Shown here piece after piece: positions 23,641-35,216 of a DNA stretch of 64,000 bases. This DNA comes from Trichopria drosophilae (taxonomy: Eukaryota > Arthropoda > Insecta > Hymenoptera > Diapriidae): contig CM059582.1 of the NCBI GenBank assembly GCA_030407085.1, positions 84,723,501 to 84,787,500 of the forward strand, written 5' to 3'. Within the stretch, counting starts at the first letter, position 1, and every line of letters begins with the position of its first letter. Made by a program: the position numbers and the translations under genes. The notes beneath the pieces are model-generated. The model saw nothing but the letters and a program-made list of their open reading frames with translations, had not been told where the DNA came from and ran no database searches.

Positions 23641-23717
23641 AAAAAAAAATCTTTTTAATTTTCTCTAAAACTTAAGTTTAGATACATATCCTGTATTTTT
23701 ATTGTTCCATATTTCAG

Positions 23718-23948
23718 GTTTGCTACTTGAAATTTTGCGAAAACAAAATAAAATACTTGTACAACAAAAAGCAATAATGGAAGAGAGAGAACCGTCATCG
23801 CTCGCAAATATAAACAATACTGCTGTGCTGAAGACGGCCAACTCAAGGAAAAAATTGATAAGTGGCAAAAATATTTTTTCGAAAACGGAAGACGAACTTA
23901 ACGAGATGGAGAAAATGTTGAAAAACGAACGATTTTTTTGAAGAAGTG
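23718..23948 (+). CDS. DUF4806 gene, coiled-coil exon with a 1-base homopolymer frameshift
   Basis: The exon is preceded by ATATTTCAG and begins in the phase that fits the donor at 10622. It encodes a helical region (LLLEILRKQNKILVQQKAIM) followed by FSKTEDELNEMEKMLKNERFF, the start of the DUF4806 domain. A run of seven T at 23932-23938 creates a TGA. With six T the frame would read on as EEV into a GTAAAT donor at 23949 in phase 0, which fits the next exon. The extra T is therefore either an assembly/sequencing error, an allele, or a first step of decay. Confidence 0.7.
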
Positions 23949-24035
23949 GTAAATTTTTGTTTTTACAAATGTTATGCGTTCTAGAATCTTTTGGTATTTT
24001 TAAAAATATTCAGTATATACTAATATATTTTATTA

Positions 24036-25057
24036 AGGGAGAGGGCACCAAGGTGGACACCGTGGTAAAATTTCTCTGCATTAGGCGGTAACACTGAATA
24101 CATAATCTCGTTGTTATTAATTGCGAAAACGAAGATTTTGGTTAAGTCTCGAGAAGATAAGTCGTGTAAGTTTCTTTTAAGCACGAACGACATTAAATAT
24201 TCATTAAAAAATTTAGAGAAGTTTCTTCATAAACGTGTTAAAGTAGTCGAAAGTAACTATTTTTTAGAGATTAATCTTGTTGTCGTAATTTTGTACAGGG
24301 CAATAATATTCGAAATGAATATGATTAATATTTAGTATTGAAAAATTATTTACCCGATGCTTAAAAATAGCGTCGTGGCCCTAAGGTTGACACTTGTCGT
24401 CTGTAAGACGGACACTAATGAAAAATTTATACAGGCGCTATTTGTATCAACGTGTATGATCGCAAAAGTTAACTTTATATCAGTTTTGAAAATTGTATGA
24501 TTAATAATAATAAAATGCACTGATTGTCAATATTTCAGGATGGCATCATACAAGGGAAAAACTAAGTTTGAATTGCGCTTCTGTGATAATATAAAGAAAA
24601 AATAAATAATCTTAAATAAATATAAATGCTTTGCACTTTATTATTCAACATTTTACCATGAGTTTTCGGTTGGTGACCACCTTGGGGCCACTTTTTTTAT
24701 AGTTGAAATTTTAACTTTTTCAAATAAGCTTAAATATTATTTTTATTAGTAATATCAGAAAATGTTTTTAGTAGATTTTTTTTTTTAATTCATTTACGTC
24801 GACTTTTTTGAACCCACATGGGACTAAATGACGACGGGACCTACAGTTTATGAAGGTGGAATCCGAACCACCTGAGCTTTGGAGTTATTAGACACTTATA
24901 AACAAATACAGAGGTGACTCAATGACAGATGGCAGAGAGTATAAAGTTATCTAATGTGTGAAAGTTTCGAGGCATATATCAATGACCGCTTTAGAGAGTA
25001 CGGTTCGGTTCTATAGTTGTTCAAAAGGTGGTTGTCTATCTTGGGGCTCTGTCCCCT
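24036..25057. mobile_element. Non-autonomous element (MITE-like) in a DUF4806 intron
   Basis: The ends match in inverted orientation: AGGGAGAGGGCACCAAGGTG on the left, and the reverse complement of CTATCTTGGGGCTCTGTCCC on the right. The same motif recurs inside, at about 24375-24400 and 24675-24695, so the element may be composite or nested. No transposase is visible. A target duplication was not found. Confidence 0.45.
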
Positions 25058-25372
25058 GCAAATTTTAATTTTTAAAAAATTAAACAATTATGAATTAAAA
25101 ATGATTGGTAAAGTTCTATGATCATTATTTTTGTTATAAAACAAAAATCTTTAAATGCTTGGTACGTTAAAGGCAATTAGTTTCTACTTTATATGACTTT
25201 TGAACTCACTTTTATCACTGGCAAACATTTTAATATATTTATGTACTTATGAATACTCCAGGTATATTATATAATTAATTCGATAAAGAAAGAAATTAAG
25301 TATTAAGTTGTAGATGTATAATACATGTTAAGGTTTTCTTAACTAAACAACTTAATGGTTCATAATTTGCAG

Positions 25373-25529
25373 GGCGCAGCCTTGTTTTCGGTAGGGGGTA
25401 AAGACTTGGAAACATTGACGAGGAATGTCTTAGGAAATTTATTATCTAATGAACTTGTCTCAAAGTACAGCTGGTGCGGTAAACAGAAGAAAATGTTTAA
25501 GGAATTGAACATTGCACAACTTGTGAAAG
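25373..25529 (+). CDS. DUF4806 gene, core-domain exon
   Basis: The exon lies between AATTTGCAG and a GTACAT donor and encodes the diagnostic DUF4806 core: VGGKDLETLTRNVLGNLLSN, then the aromatic SKYSWCGK and FKELNIAQLV. It is phase 0 at the start and phase 1 at the end, matching its neighbours. DUF4806 proteins are expanded in ants, aphids and other insects. Their function is not established; a role in DNA or chromatin binding has not been shown. Confidence 0.8.
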
Positions 25530-25765
25530 GTACATTATTATTAAAGGTTTTTGGAACTATGCTTATAGACCGGGCGATAGTAATAAAAGTTTTCAGTATG
25601 CCTTTGATAGGGGACATACTATCATATACATATAATATGTAAGCAACATAGGCCACTATTTCAATTAGTAATGATTTCTACTGTACAAATAGTAGGAAAT
25701 TATTAATTCATTACTTAAATGCTACTAATCTGAAATTTTTCATTGAGTTTCTTACATATATTTTA

Positions 25766-26330
25766 AGGGAGAGGTCTCGGTTGTGGATACCGTTTCGTTT
25801 TTTACTTATACCTTTTGCCTAGGTATATATTATGCGTGCACATTAATTATATATATATATGGTAAAGTAGAACCATTACAATAAACACAACGATTTAGGC
25901 GTCCAAAAGATGTCGAAAAGATATCTAAAAGATATCTAAAAGATTTTAGAACTTAGATGTCCTTTAGATATCTTTCAGACATCTAAGTCTTAAGATGTTG
26001 CATAAGACATCTAAATGATATCTTTTAGATATCTTTTCGACATCTTTTAAAGGTCTAAATCTTTTTGTTTATAGGGTAACTACTATCGAAGAATAAATTG
26101 ACCACAAATTTTTTTAACAGTTTAATGAAAAGACCTTTTTTGTTTTACGTCTATTTCAATGTACATGTATAAAAAAATTACTTTGTTCAGAGCACAAAGC
26201 AGAGGCATTGTTCCGCTTTAGTATTTGCAGAAAAACAACATGTGGCCAAAACATACAATTTTGGCACATTTGACGCATCAGCTTTCAGTCATAAGCTACA
26301 TAGGGTGGTCACAATTGAACCTCTCCCCCT
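25766..26330. mobile_element. Short MITE in the last DUF4806 intron
   Basis: The left end TTAAGGGAGAGGTCTCGGTT resembles the left end of the 24036 element. The right end, read in reverse complement, gives AGGGGGAGAGGTTCAATTGT, so the pair forms terminal inverted repeats of about 27 bp. It contains a strong hairpin at 25892-26064. No coding capacity. Confidence 0.5.
25892..26064. repeat. Near-perfect hairpin built from AAAGATATCT repeats
   Basis: Arms at 25892-25937 and 26018-26064 pair through GATGTCGAAAAGATATCTAA and its complement. The loop repeats the same AGATGTC/GACATCT words in both orientations. It lies inside the MITE at 25766-26330. Confidence 0.75.
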
Positions 26331-26966
26331 AGTTTACCCCCTTACCCCCTTAGATTTTTAATTCCATTAGTAATGACTTTTAACAGTAGAGAGAAAACTG
26401 ATAATTTTTTTTGTAAAATTTCAATAAATAATTTGGTTTAGTAATCTCCATTTAAGAAACTCAGTTACTGTTTTTATAACTTTATTAGTAGATAGAAATC
26501 ATTACATCGAATAAGTGACTTTTTTCACTTGCATTTTGATTAAATCTGATTTTAAGACTAAGATTTAATTAAGATTTGGTCTACCAGTAAAACGGTAAAT
26601 TCACCTTATGTATTCGCTATATTTCTTATAATAACTACGTATAGAACAGAGTGGAGTAATAAAGCAATTTTTTTTATTGCGATATTTGCTTTTGAAGTGT
26701 CATCCACAAAATACTTCAAAAATTTCCAATGTCTTACAACTGATTTGAATAGACAGAAAAATAAATTAGCCGTTTGCTTATTAATATATTAAATTATTCT
26801 TAATTTTTATTTCGGATATATGACAGATATATATCCGCTATAAATATCTGGAAGTCATATGTCTCTTGCATATTCCTAATTTATATTTCAATTTATGTTT
26901 CAAATTTAAATAAACATACTTATTTCATTCGTACATTTAAATAAATACTTATTTTAATTCCTACAG

Positions 26967-27067
26967 GTGTTGTGCTTACTCGTCAACCGAAGGCTAGTGA
27001 CGTGGACACTGAGACCATAATTCGCAAGTGGCTGGTGCAAGCTCCTTTGCGATTGAAAAGAGAATAG
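26967..27067 (+). CDS. DUF4806 gene, terminal exon
   Basis: Preceded by TTCCTACAG, it starts in phase 1 and ends at a TAG at 27065-27067. It encodes VVLTRQPKASDVDTETIIRK followed by WLVQAPLRLKRE, the usual C-terminal end of DUF4806 proteins (a Trp in the last helix and an A-P pair). This closes the gene; the 3' UTR follows. Confidence 0.8.
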
Positions 27068-28279
27068 CTTGATTTTTTGTTACTCATTGTCTACGCGTTT
27101 CTTGTTTTAATATTCTTTTTTTATTCTTACAGTTGACATAACACTTTTTAAGGTTTTACAAAAAATATATGTTCACTGAACACTTATCTATTAAAACCTA
27201 GAACATGGAAAACATTAAATGCATATTTTTTAGTAGTTTCTAATAACAGAATCGCTCCAAACTCGTTCATCTGGTAGCAATAATACTGACAAATATTTCT
27301 ATAAAAATAAACTAGGAGAAAATTCAATATTAAAACCTAGAACTTGGAGCAATGATTTTCTTGCTTTTTGCGCTTCTTTCCCTTGCCGCCCACGTGCTTG
27401 TGGACCCTTAAACCTATTTTATATTACCACGTTTTTATTATTCATAAAAAATTCCTGATATAGTCAAGTCCCATGATGAGAGCTGTAAAAAATGCATTTT
27501 TCATGGTAATTTCGACTTTTTTCAAGGTGTAGAAAAGTTTTGCTTTTGGTAATGTTATACCTGAGGATGAAGAATAACTCGGACAAGTTTCATATTTTTA
27601 TGAATAATAATTTTGAAATTAAGTTGGGAATTAAAAGTTACCGGTTTCTATGCAGAATCGCCCATATACTAATAGATGAGTGTTTTCCTTTTACTTATTA
27701 GTATTTCCGTTTCTATGTATATATTTATAAAGAGCATGTTTGAAAACCATAAATACGGGTTTTAAAGGGTATAAGTAAGGTTCTCGGCACAAGGTTAGTT
27801 GGGTATAAATGTAATAAAGAAAGGATTCCAATACCACAACTGATTATACTTAAAATGTGGAACATTTAAAAAAATCATTCTTGAAACCGAATTAGCACCT
27901 CAATTTCAATTCGTTTACTGGAATATCGACGGGAACTGTATTAAGTATGCACTCCATTAGAGAGATGAATGTGCAAATTCCATACAAACCTCTTAACAGG
28001 AAAGGGTATTCGTCGTTGGGCCAAATAACACCGAATTTACGATGAAACCTAGAATTCCGATATATTCGCAACCTTACGTATTTTTTAAAATTTATTGTTT
28101 TTTTATTATTAATTTTTTCTAAATATTATATTATTAAATAAAAAATACTTGCTCCGTTTTAAAATGAGGTAACTGCATTTCAAATTCCAAAATTGTAATA
28201 AACTCATATCACTTATATTTTTCAGAAGCAATTCAGCGGACCGGGAACAAAACGGCAAACTCTGCGAAGCTTCACTGAG
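27068..28279. other. 3' flank of the DUF4806 gene; no further gene seen
   Basis: AT-rich, with no reading frame that looks coding. The 3' UTR and polyadenylation site of the DUF4806 gene should be at its start. Confidence 0.4.
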
Positions 28280-28950
28280 AATTGAGCGGCCCAATTCTAT
28301 AACTCGCCCGATGCTCGAACGGCTGGAAAAGTTTTGTCCAACGAAAAAAAACGTACAATTTTTAAAAGTAGATATTTCGATTTTAAAAAAATACATGCAT
28401 GCAGAAAATGACAAACCGAGCAAGTTTTTCCCAAGAATTTTTTAATAATAATGAATAGTTTCCGTTTTAATAAATACAAACAATAAAATTTAGAACCAAA
28501 CATTAAATTACATTTTAAAATATAAATCGTTATATCTCGGCCAATTATCGTTAAAATTGTTTGAAATTTGCTATGTACACCGAACAGATCCTAGCGATGC
28601 CTATGAAGTGATAAAGTATTTTGAAAGTTAATTTCGTTATCAACAAATTAATTTTTTAATGGCAACTGTTGAAATCCGCGAATAGTCAGCTACGTCGTCA
28701 AAAAGTCTGTGGGGAACTTTCGATTTCAGAACTCCAAGCGAGTAATTTGTTCCTTACAAGTAGAGGAAGTTTTTTGGAAAATTTGAAATGGATTGGAATT
28801 AAATTCGGAAAGTTATGGCGATTCTTAATAAAGCGCGCCGCGAAACACGGAACGCGTTTTAGTCCCGTATAGAGAATGCACGGCTTTTACACTTTTTGAT
28901 GAGCAAGGGTTCAAAATCCTTTACATTATTCTCCAATTCAATTATTATAA

Positions 28951-29253
28951 ATGGCGGATCTCTCGAGTTTTTGTATTAAATTTATATATTCTCCCAAATT
29001 CTTCATTTTTTCTTCTTTTCCTAACACTATTCGTAGGATTTACACTATCACTCAAGTTTCTCTTTCTAATTACTTTTGCTTTAAGATACAAATCAATTTT
29101 ATTCTTACACTAGATATGCATTCGCCATCGATAAAATGTTCAAACAACATCTGCATCCGACCTTACGATGTTTTAAATGCCGCGTTGTGCGGAAAATTGT
29201 TATCAGAACACAATCATAAAGAAGTCATTAAAAGGTTAGGAACAAACCAATGA
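28951..29253 (+). CDS. Hypothetical small protein in the centre of the foldback element
   Basis: 100 codons from an ATG (MADLSSF). The N-terminal half is aromatic/hydrophobic and the C-terminal half is more ordinary (PYDVLNAALCGKLLSEHNHK). I do not recognise it. It sits entirely in the unique centre, 22 bp upstream of a second small frame in the same direction. It could be chance in AT-rich DNA. Confidence 0.25.
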   Translation: MADLSSFCIKFIYSPKFFIFSSFPNTIRRIYTITQVSLSNYFCFKIQINFILTLDMHSPSIKCSNNICIRPYDVLNAALCGKLLSEHNHKEVIKRLGTNQ

Positions 29254-29275
29254 ATACTAATAAAGAAACATAATA

Positions 29276-29518
29276 ATGGCTAAAATCGTTTTTAAAAAGC
29301 TACTAAATCTAATAAAACGCCAAATCCCCAAAATCCCAATATCGACACCAATTGAAATAGAAAAAGGTGTAACATGTTTGCTTCCATATCTTAGAACTAT
29401 GGGCAAAGAATTTTATCAAAATTTATTTACAAAGTCAAATGCAAAGATAAAAAAAAGAGCCAAAAATGTAAACACTATAAATGAATTCATAAGCCGCGCA
29501 TTCTTTATACGGAACTAA
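29276..29518 (+). CDS. Hypothetical basic small protein in the foldback element
   Basis: 80 codons from an ATG, strongly basic (FKKLLNLIKRQIPKIPI and a KIKKRAK cluster). The last codons run into the right inverted arm. I do not recognise a family. Its position after the 28951 frame suggests a pair, but evidence for expression is lacking. Confidence 0.25.
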   Translation: MAKIVFKKLLNLIKRQIPKIPISTPIEIEKGVTCLLPYLRTMGKEFYQNLFTKSNAKIKKRAKNVNTINEFISRAFFIRN

Positions 29519-30104
29519 AGCGCGTTCCGTGTTTCGCCGCGCGCATTATTAAGAATAGCTATAACTTTCTGAATTTAATTCCAATCCATTTCAAATTTTC
29601 CAAAAAACTTCCTCTACTTGTAAGGAACAAATTACTCGCTTGGAGTTTTCTGAAATCCAAAGTTCCCCACAGACTTTTCGACGACGTAGCTGACTATTCG
29701 CGGATTTCAACAGTTGCCATTAAAAAATTAATTTGTTGATAACGAAATTAATTAACTTTCACAATGCTTTATCACTTCATAGGCATCGCTAGAATCTGTT
29801 CGGTGTAAATACCAAATTTCAAACAATTTTAACAATAATTGGCTGAGATATAACGATTTATATTTTAAAATGTAATTGAATTATTGGTTCTAAATTTTAT
29901 TGGTTTTATTTATTAAAACGGAAACTATGCATTATTATTAAAAATTTCTTGAGAAAAACTTGCTCGGTTTGTCATTTTCTACATTCATGTATTTTTTTAA
30001 AATCGAAATATCTACTTTTAAAAATTGTACGTTTCTTTTTCGTTGGACAAAACTTTTCCGGCCGTTCGAGCGTCGAGCGAATTATAGAATTGGGTTGCTC
30101 AATT

Positions 30105-30886
30105 GTGCCTGATGAATCGATGAATATAGTATATTAATCTGTTATAATGCTGAAAATTATTTAAGGATGACAGTAGTTTACTTCACATAATGTATTTGTT
30201 GTCATTACTGAAGATAATAACTAAAGCATTAAAAAAAAATATTTAATAAATTTGGTATTTTGTATAATTTATTGTAATATCAACGTCCCAATAACTTGGC
30301 ACGTGTGAATATTCTTAGAAAATAAGCTTTCAGTATTGTTTTCCATAATCTTCATTGTATTAAATAAACTAAATGCAATGAAGATAGGCTATCAACATAA
30401 TTCATATTTATGTTTTCCAATAAATTAATTTCCCAATTTTTTAAATTTTATTCTCTTCGTACTTTTTTTTTGTTTGTGAACATGAAACATTTATTTTTCT
30501 ATGAAAAATTAATAGTACATTATGCTACTAGTACGAAAGTGTTTTATCCGAGGAGAATACACTTTCGCACGTGTGGCAAATGATATTTTATGTAACGACG
30601 GACAAAAAAGCGGATGAAAGTGCGCTTTATACTATGAACTTATGCATAAAAAAAAACATATCGATCGTCTTTTTGTTGTTTTTGTTATGTTTTTGTTAGG
30701 TTATTTTTGTTATGGTTTTGTTATGTTTTTGTTATGTTTCGGATATGTATCCTTATCGTATTTTTTATATTTTTCGAAAATTTCAGTTATGTCTCTGATA
30801 CGTTACCGTTATGCAATAGTCATGTATCCGTTACGTTTTTGAAATTTTAAAAAGCGGACATAGTTATCTGCTTGCAATACAACAGA
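30105..30886. other. AT-rich stretch with TTTTGTTATG simple repeats
   Basis: No gene. A degenerate repeat of TTTTTGTTATG fills about 30670-30770. A small inverted pair (CGAAAGTGT / ACACTTTCG) lies at 30535-30575. Confidence 0.4.
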
Positions 30887-32270
30887 TACCCAGACAGCCA
30901 GATCTGCTGCATATTGCCGCATATAAGGGGAAAATCAGGCGGACGATATGTCGGCAGAACTACGGAATATGCGTCATCACATATACAGCAAATTTGCTGG
31001 AAATTCTCACCTGCCGACTAGTCTGCGGCGATTCTGACGCATTTCTGCAGAAGAGATTAAAAGGGTCAGCGAAGGGATTAAAGACGCATACAAACACGGA
31101 AGCTGCGTCGGTGAACCCCCACACATGTGCACGCATGCATGCTCGAGGCAAGCGCGATAGGGGGCGATCGGCGTGACCAGGAGAGAGGGGGCGAACAGGA
31201 GAAGAGAGGTGACGGACGCAGCCATTTTCTCTCGTTTATCAAGTATCGAAAAGATGCGGCAGCAAACGTGTAAAAAATTTGAATTTTTGAGCAAGTCAGC
31301 GCAAAACTTGTTTCTTTCGGAAATCCTGAAGAATTAATTTAATATTTAATAAAATAACCTCCTAGCAATAAAAACTATTTATAATAATCATAAATTACGT
31401 CCAATTTGTCACAGTTATAACGTCTATATTAGACTATAGACGAAACTCCAATTCTGTGAAAGTGTGTAGATTGTGTGAAGCATTAAAAACAGTTGAAATT
31501 AAAAAAAATGCAGTTGCGATTAAAAATGTAATAAGTTCGAAGTATTTGTGGAACTATATTCGGAGTTTTAAAAACGATAAATTTAACATTTTATTAACAG
31601 ATTAAATGTATTTAGTACCAAGTCTATTTCTTCTTACGGTGTCATAGTATTATCCGAAACCAGGTTACATGCAGCTACGGATGAAGTTAATGTTGTCCCT
31701 GTATAAATGTCTGCAAACTTGGATACGAATCTCATTATAGAAATCACGCAAAATGATGTTCTCAAAGAATGGGGTTCACCAGTAAAATTTTTGTATTATT
31801 TTTTATTGTTTTAAATAATAATTTAGGTTATAAATAACACAAATAAAACCGAAAAAAAAATTAATTTATTAATTTGAGTATTTTATTTGTCAATTAAATT
31901 CGATAGTTTCGATACTTGATAAACGAGAGAAAATGGCTGCGTCCGTCACCTCTCTTCTCCTGTTCGCCCCCTCTCTCCTGGTCACGCCGATCGCCCCCTA
32001 TCGCGCTTGCCTCGAGCATGCATGCGTGCACATGTGTGGGGGTACACCGACGCGGCTTCCGTGTTTGTATGCGTCTTTAATCCCTTCGCCGACCCTTTTA
32101 ATCTCTTCTGCAGAAATGCGTCAGAATCGCCGCAGACTAGTCGGCAGGTGAGAATTTCCAGCAAATTTGCTGTATATGTGATGACGCATATTCCGTAGTT
32201 CTGCCGACATATCGTCCGCCTGATTTTCCCCTTATATGCGGCAATATGCAGCTAGCTGGTTGTCTGGGTA
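30887..32270. mobile_element. Foldback element with 365-bp, nearly identical GC-rich arms
   Basis: Arms 30887-31251 and 31907-32270 match in inverted orientation with only about ten visible differences. The 655-bp centre is AT-rich and non-coding. The arms are much richer in GC than the surroundings. Their high similarity suggests recent origin or arm-to-arm gene conversion. Open frames in the arms are mirror images and do not look coding. Confidence 0.8.
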
Positions 32271-33691
32271 CATATCCGGAAGGAAACCGTTATGTTTCCG
32301 CAACCATAACCGCTCGGTAGGGAATCGTTTTTGTTACGTTTCTATGACATAACCGATAATATCGGTGCTGTGTGGACTGTGGGCCGCGTACCCTGGTAGC
32401 AGCCCCGTGAGTTGCTCCAGCTGCTGCGGTGCAATGTCGATTCTAGCATGGATTCTAGGTTGTATTTCAATTGCTGTACTACAGATGGGGCAATAATGGT
32501 GCCAACACTAGCCAACATCGTTTCCGTGCTCCTTTACACGGAACATTCGATTCTCTTAGTAAGTGTTCATACTGTGGCACAGAGTGCACCGAGTTTGGTT
32601 TGTCCTCAACGAAGGTAATCTTATGTTATGGAAAAACGACAATGACTGAACATTCTATTCCTATTAATATTTTAGATGATCTTAGCAGGTAAGTGAGTAC
32701 TTAAATTTCAGGTTTAAAATTTAAAAACCAAGTCTAAAATGAGTATTTATATCTAAATTTAATTTCTAATATTCAAAAATATAAAAATTAAGGGAATCTC
32801 GAATGATCTGAAGTGATTAGATGATTAACATATATGGTAATATAAATAAGTATTCATAATGCCAACATACATTATAAAAACATCTATTTTTATAACGCAC
32901 ACATATGGTTTTATGAAATTGATTTGAATTGTACATTATAAATGTGCAAAACTGCCTTATAAATTGTATAAATAATTTATCTTAAAAACCAATAATTATA
33001 CAGTTATCTAGCTATTGGAAAAAGCAACATCTTAACTACAAAAATCGTCAGTGGTGCTCTTGTATTCTCATTCAAAGATTTGTTTTCTGTGTCCAAAGAT
33101 TGCAGCAGATTTTGTACTTTTTTGCTACGTGTATACATTTTAAACACATATAGCAGTAAATAAATAGCAAATATACAAACCCATTGCAGGCGAGAACTAC
33201 AACGTTTTATAAGACAGGACACGATATTTAGATGAATTTTTTTGAACAGAGGAAAAGATAAAGCTGTGCATCAATGAATATACATATATAATAAAAAATG
33301 GTACATGTAATATCGTACACGAAATGGACCTATAAAACTTTTTTCGACACATAAATAAATATGAGAAATCGAAGTAGAGGTTGTCTATAAAAATGTTCAT
33401 GCATTACAATCTTGAACTGTAATATATATCTCAAGGGAAATTGGGAAATCTAATTATCAGATCACAGACATCCCAGAATAATTCTGTGCAAGGTGTGGTC
33501 AATGCGTTGATCTGAAAAGCAGTTCTGAGTTCTGAAGGTTCACAAGCACTTATTTGATAATCGTATGACATTGATATATACGATTGGAACCAAACAAACT
33601 GCTATTCAGTCATTGTAAATCATAGCAATTCATAGAGGTTTGTATATTCCAGCTTTCGAATTCTATATTCCCTATTTTTTTTCTTCTGTGT
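32271..33691. other. AT-rich flank left of the gypsy element
   Basis: No supported gene. A stretch at about 32484-32687 lies between a CAG and a CAGGTAAGTG donor-like site and reads with a CSYCGTEC motif in one frame. It is too weak to call an exon. Confidence 0.3.
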
Positions 33692-33695
33692 ATGT
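33692..33695. repeat. Target site duplication of the gypsy element, left (ATGT)
   Basis: ATGT precedes the left LTR and recurs at 44914-44917 after the right LTR. A 4-bp duplication is usual for many Ty3/gypsy elements. Confidence 0.8.
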
Positions 33696-34685
33696 TGTTA
33701 CGATAGTAACGGAATTTATTTTATGGTCCGGGATACCTTCACTATTCCTATACAGGAATTCGCAAAAAAAAATAGAAATGAAATGATACCTGAGTCTATC
33801 TAAATATCTGGACGACACAACACTAAAAAAAACTCACCACACACGTTCGAATTTATTTATTATTATTTATTTAACTAAAACAATTATCGCGAAATATTTC
33901 TTACCTCGATAATCTATTAGCACTTTAATTTAATAGCTAAATTACACAAACTATGTCGCTTGCTATTTCTGGATGTAGTCAGGTCCGACTCTAGAAATTA
34001 ACTGCTTGACAGTTGACACATTCAACTTTTCGTCAAGTCAGAATATCATCCTTGCACACTTACAAAGTACATACACACGATAAATAATATAATACATAAA
34101 CAGATATACCGAAGACTCACGCATTTACACACACAAATACGACCTACAACCTATACAATGATACATACATATTATGTTACACAATTACATAAATTTATTT
34201 TATTTGTATAACTAATTACTAATTATTAATATTATTATATTGGAATGGAATAAATCCAAAATACTATTTAGTATTAAAAATCCCAATATAATAATATGTT
34301 CTTTTTAATTAAAATATAAAATTAGAAATTGTCGATTTAATAATTGTATGAAAATTATAATAGTCACTGAAAAGAAATAGTCTATTTCTTGGAATCGCAT
34401 TAGGCCGGTGAGCGTATGCATGTGTCGCGCGTAGTTGTGATCCGGTTCATTTGTATTAGAGAATACTTATTTCTATTTCGTTCTCAAATAGAAATTCTAT
34501 TACTATTTAATTATTTTAAATTTTATAAAACTATAATCCCTTTTTACATTGCATTAGAACGGAATAATCCACAATACCGTTCAGTATTAATTTGTCTAAT
34601 GCAATGAAATTAGATATATTATAATAAATGAAAATGAAATAAAATATTTATATAATAAAATTTAAAAATTATACGGATCATAACA
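33696..34685 (-). repeat. 3' LTR of the gypsy element (990 bp)
   Basis: Starts TGTTACGATAGTAACGGAAT and ends ACGGATCATAACA on the plus strand, and is identical by eye to 43924-44913. Because the element is on the minus strand, this copy is the 3' LTR, next to the polypurine tract. A 63-codon frame in it (also present in the other LTR) is not thought to be a gene. Confidence 0.95.
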
Positions 34686-34698
34686 CTCCTCCCTTCTT
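34686..34698 (-). promoter_or_regulatory. Polypurine tract
   Basis: On the minus strand it reads AAGAAGGGAGGAG immediately before the TG of the 3' LTR, the place and composition expected for the plus-strand primer of reverse transcription. Confidence 0.85.
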
Positions 34699-35216
34699 AA
34701 AAAAAATGATCACCGTCCTCGGTGATTCACTGTTGATGAGGCTGGAATTGAATCATAATATAGTCATGAACGGCTACTAATGCCACAATGTTAAACATTT
34801 CATGTTATGACATATTACAATATTTTGTTGTTTTCACTGAAAGGGAAGCAGATGATCATTAATGTGTTCATAAATATCGATAAAATCTTTGGAGTCAACG
34901 GCAAATGCCACAATTTAAATATTAAGAGTGATTCTGAGGATAAATGAAAATATGTGAGCATAACAAAGATCATTGATGAATAAAATAACATATATATATC
35001 AAATACCAGAATTTTTAATAATCACTTAATTTAGACAAATTTAAAAAGAAAAAAAAAAAAATCGACCGTCAATAGGTTATTTTTTTATCGTTCTCCTGGA
35101 CCTAAAAAAAAAGAGAGAAAAAAAAAAAAAATATAAATAAATTATAATTAACATGTAGATATATTAGATTATGAATAATCAACAATGCTAATGCATTAGT
35201 TATCTAATATATTTAC
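34699..35216 (-). other. 3' untranslated region of the gypsy element
   Basis: 518 bp between the F-box gene stop and the PPT. It has A-runs on the plus strand at 35049-35061 and 35104-35132, which are T-runs in the sense of the element. There is therefore no sign of a retroposed poly(A) tail left by capture of an mRNA. Confidence 0.6.

Larger units (their letters stand above)
28280..30104. mobile_element. Foldback element with about 610-bp inverted repeats
   Basis: Arms 28280-28886 and 29491-30104 are reverse complements of each other at roughly 90% or better by eye; the outer ends are AATTGAGC/GCTCAATT. The 604-bp centre is not palindromic and holds two short plus-strand reading frames. No target duplication or transposase is visible. 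It could be a foldback/MITE-type transposon or an end-to-end remnant of a larger element with long terminal repeats. Confidence 0.75.

Noticed and set aside
28280..30104. Endogenous densovirus-like genome, because of the long inverted ends
   Set aside because: The centre is only 604 bp and shows neither a replication protein nor a capsid gene.
31007..32198. Open frames of 60-95 codons in the foldback arms
   Set aside because: They occur as mirror pairs on both strands because the arms are inverted copies; no family or codon signal.
32412..32692. Possible exon with CSYCGTEC and a CAGGTAAGTG donor
   Set aside because: No recognised family, no partner exon and an uncertain frame; kept only as a note in the flank description.
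34416..34607. 63-codon frame in each LTR (also 44644-44835)
   Set aside because: Identical only because the LTRs are identical; plus strand, opposite to the element, and AT-type composition.
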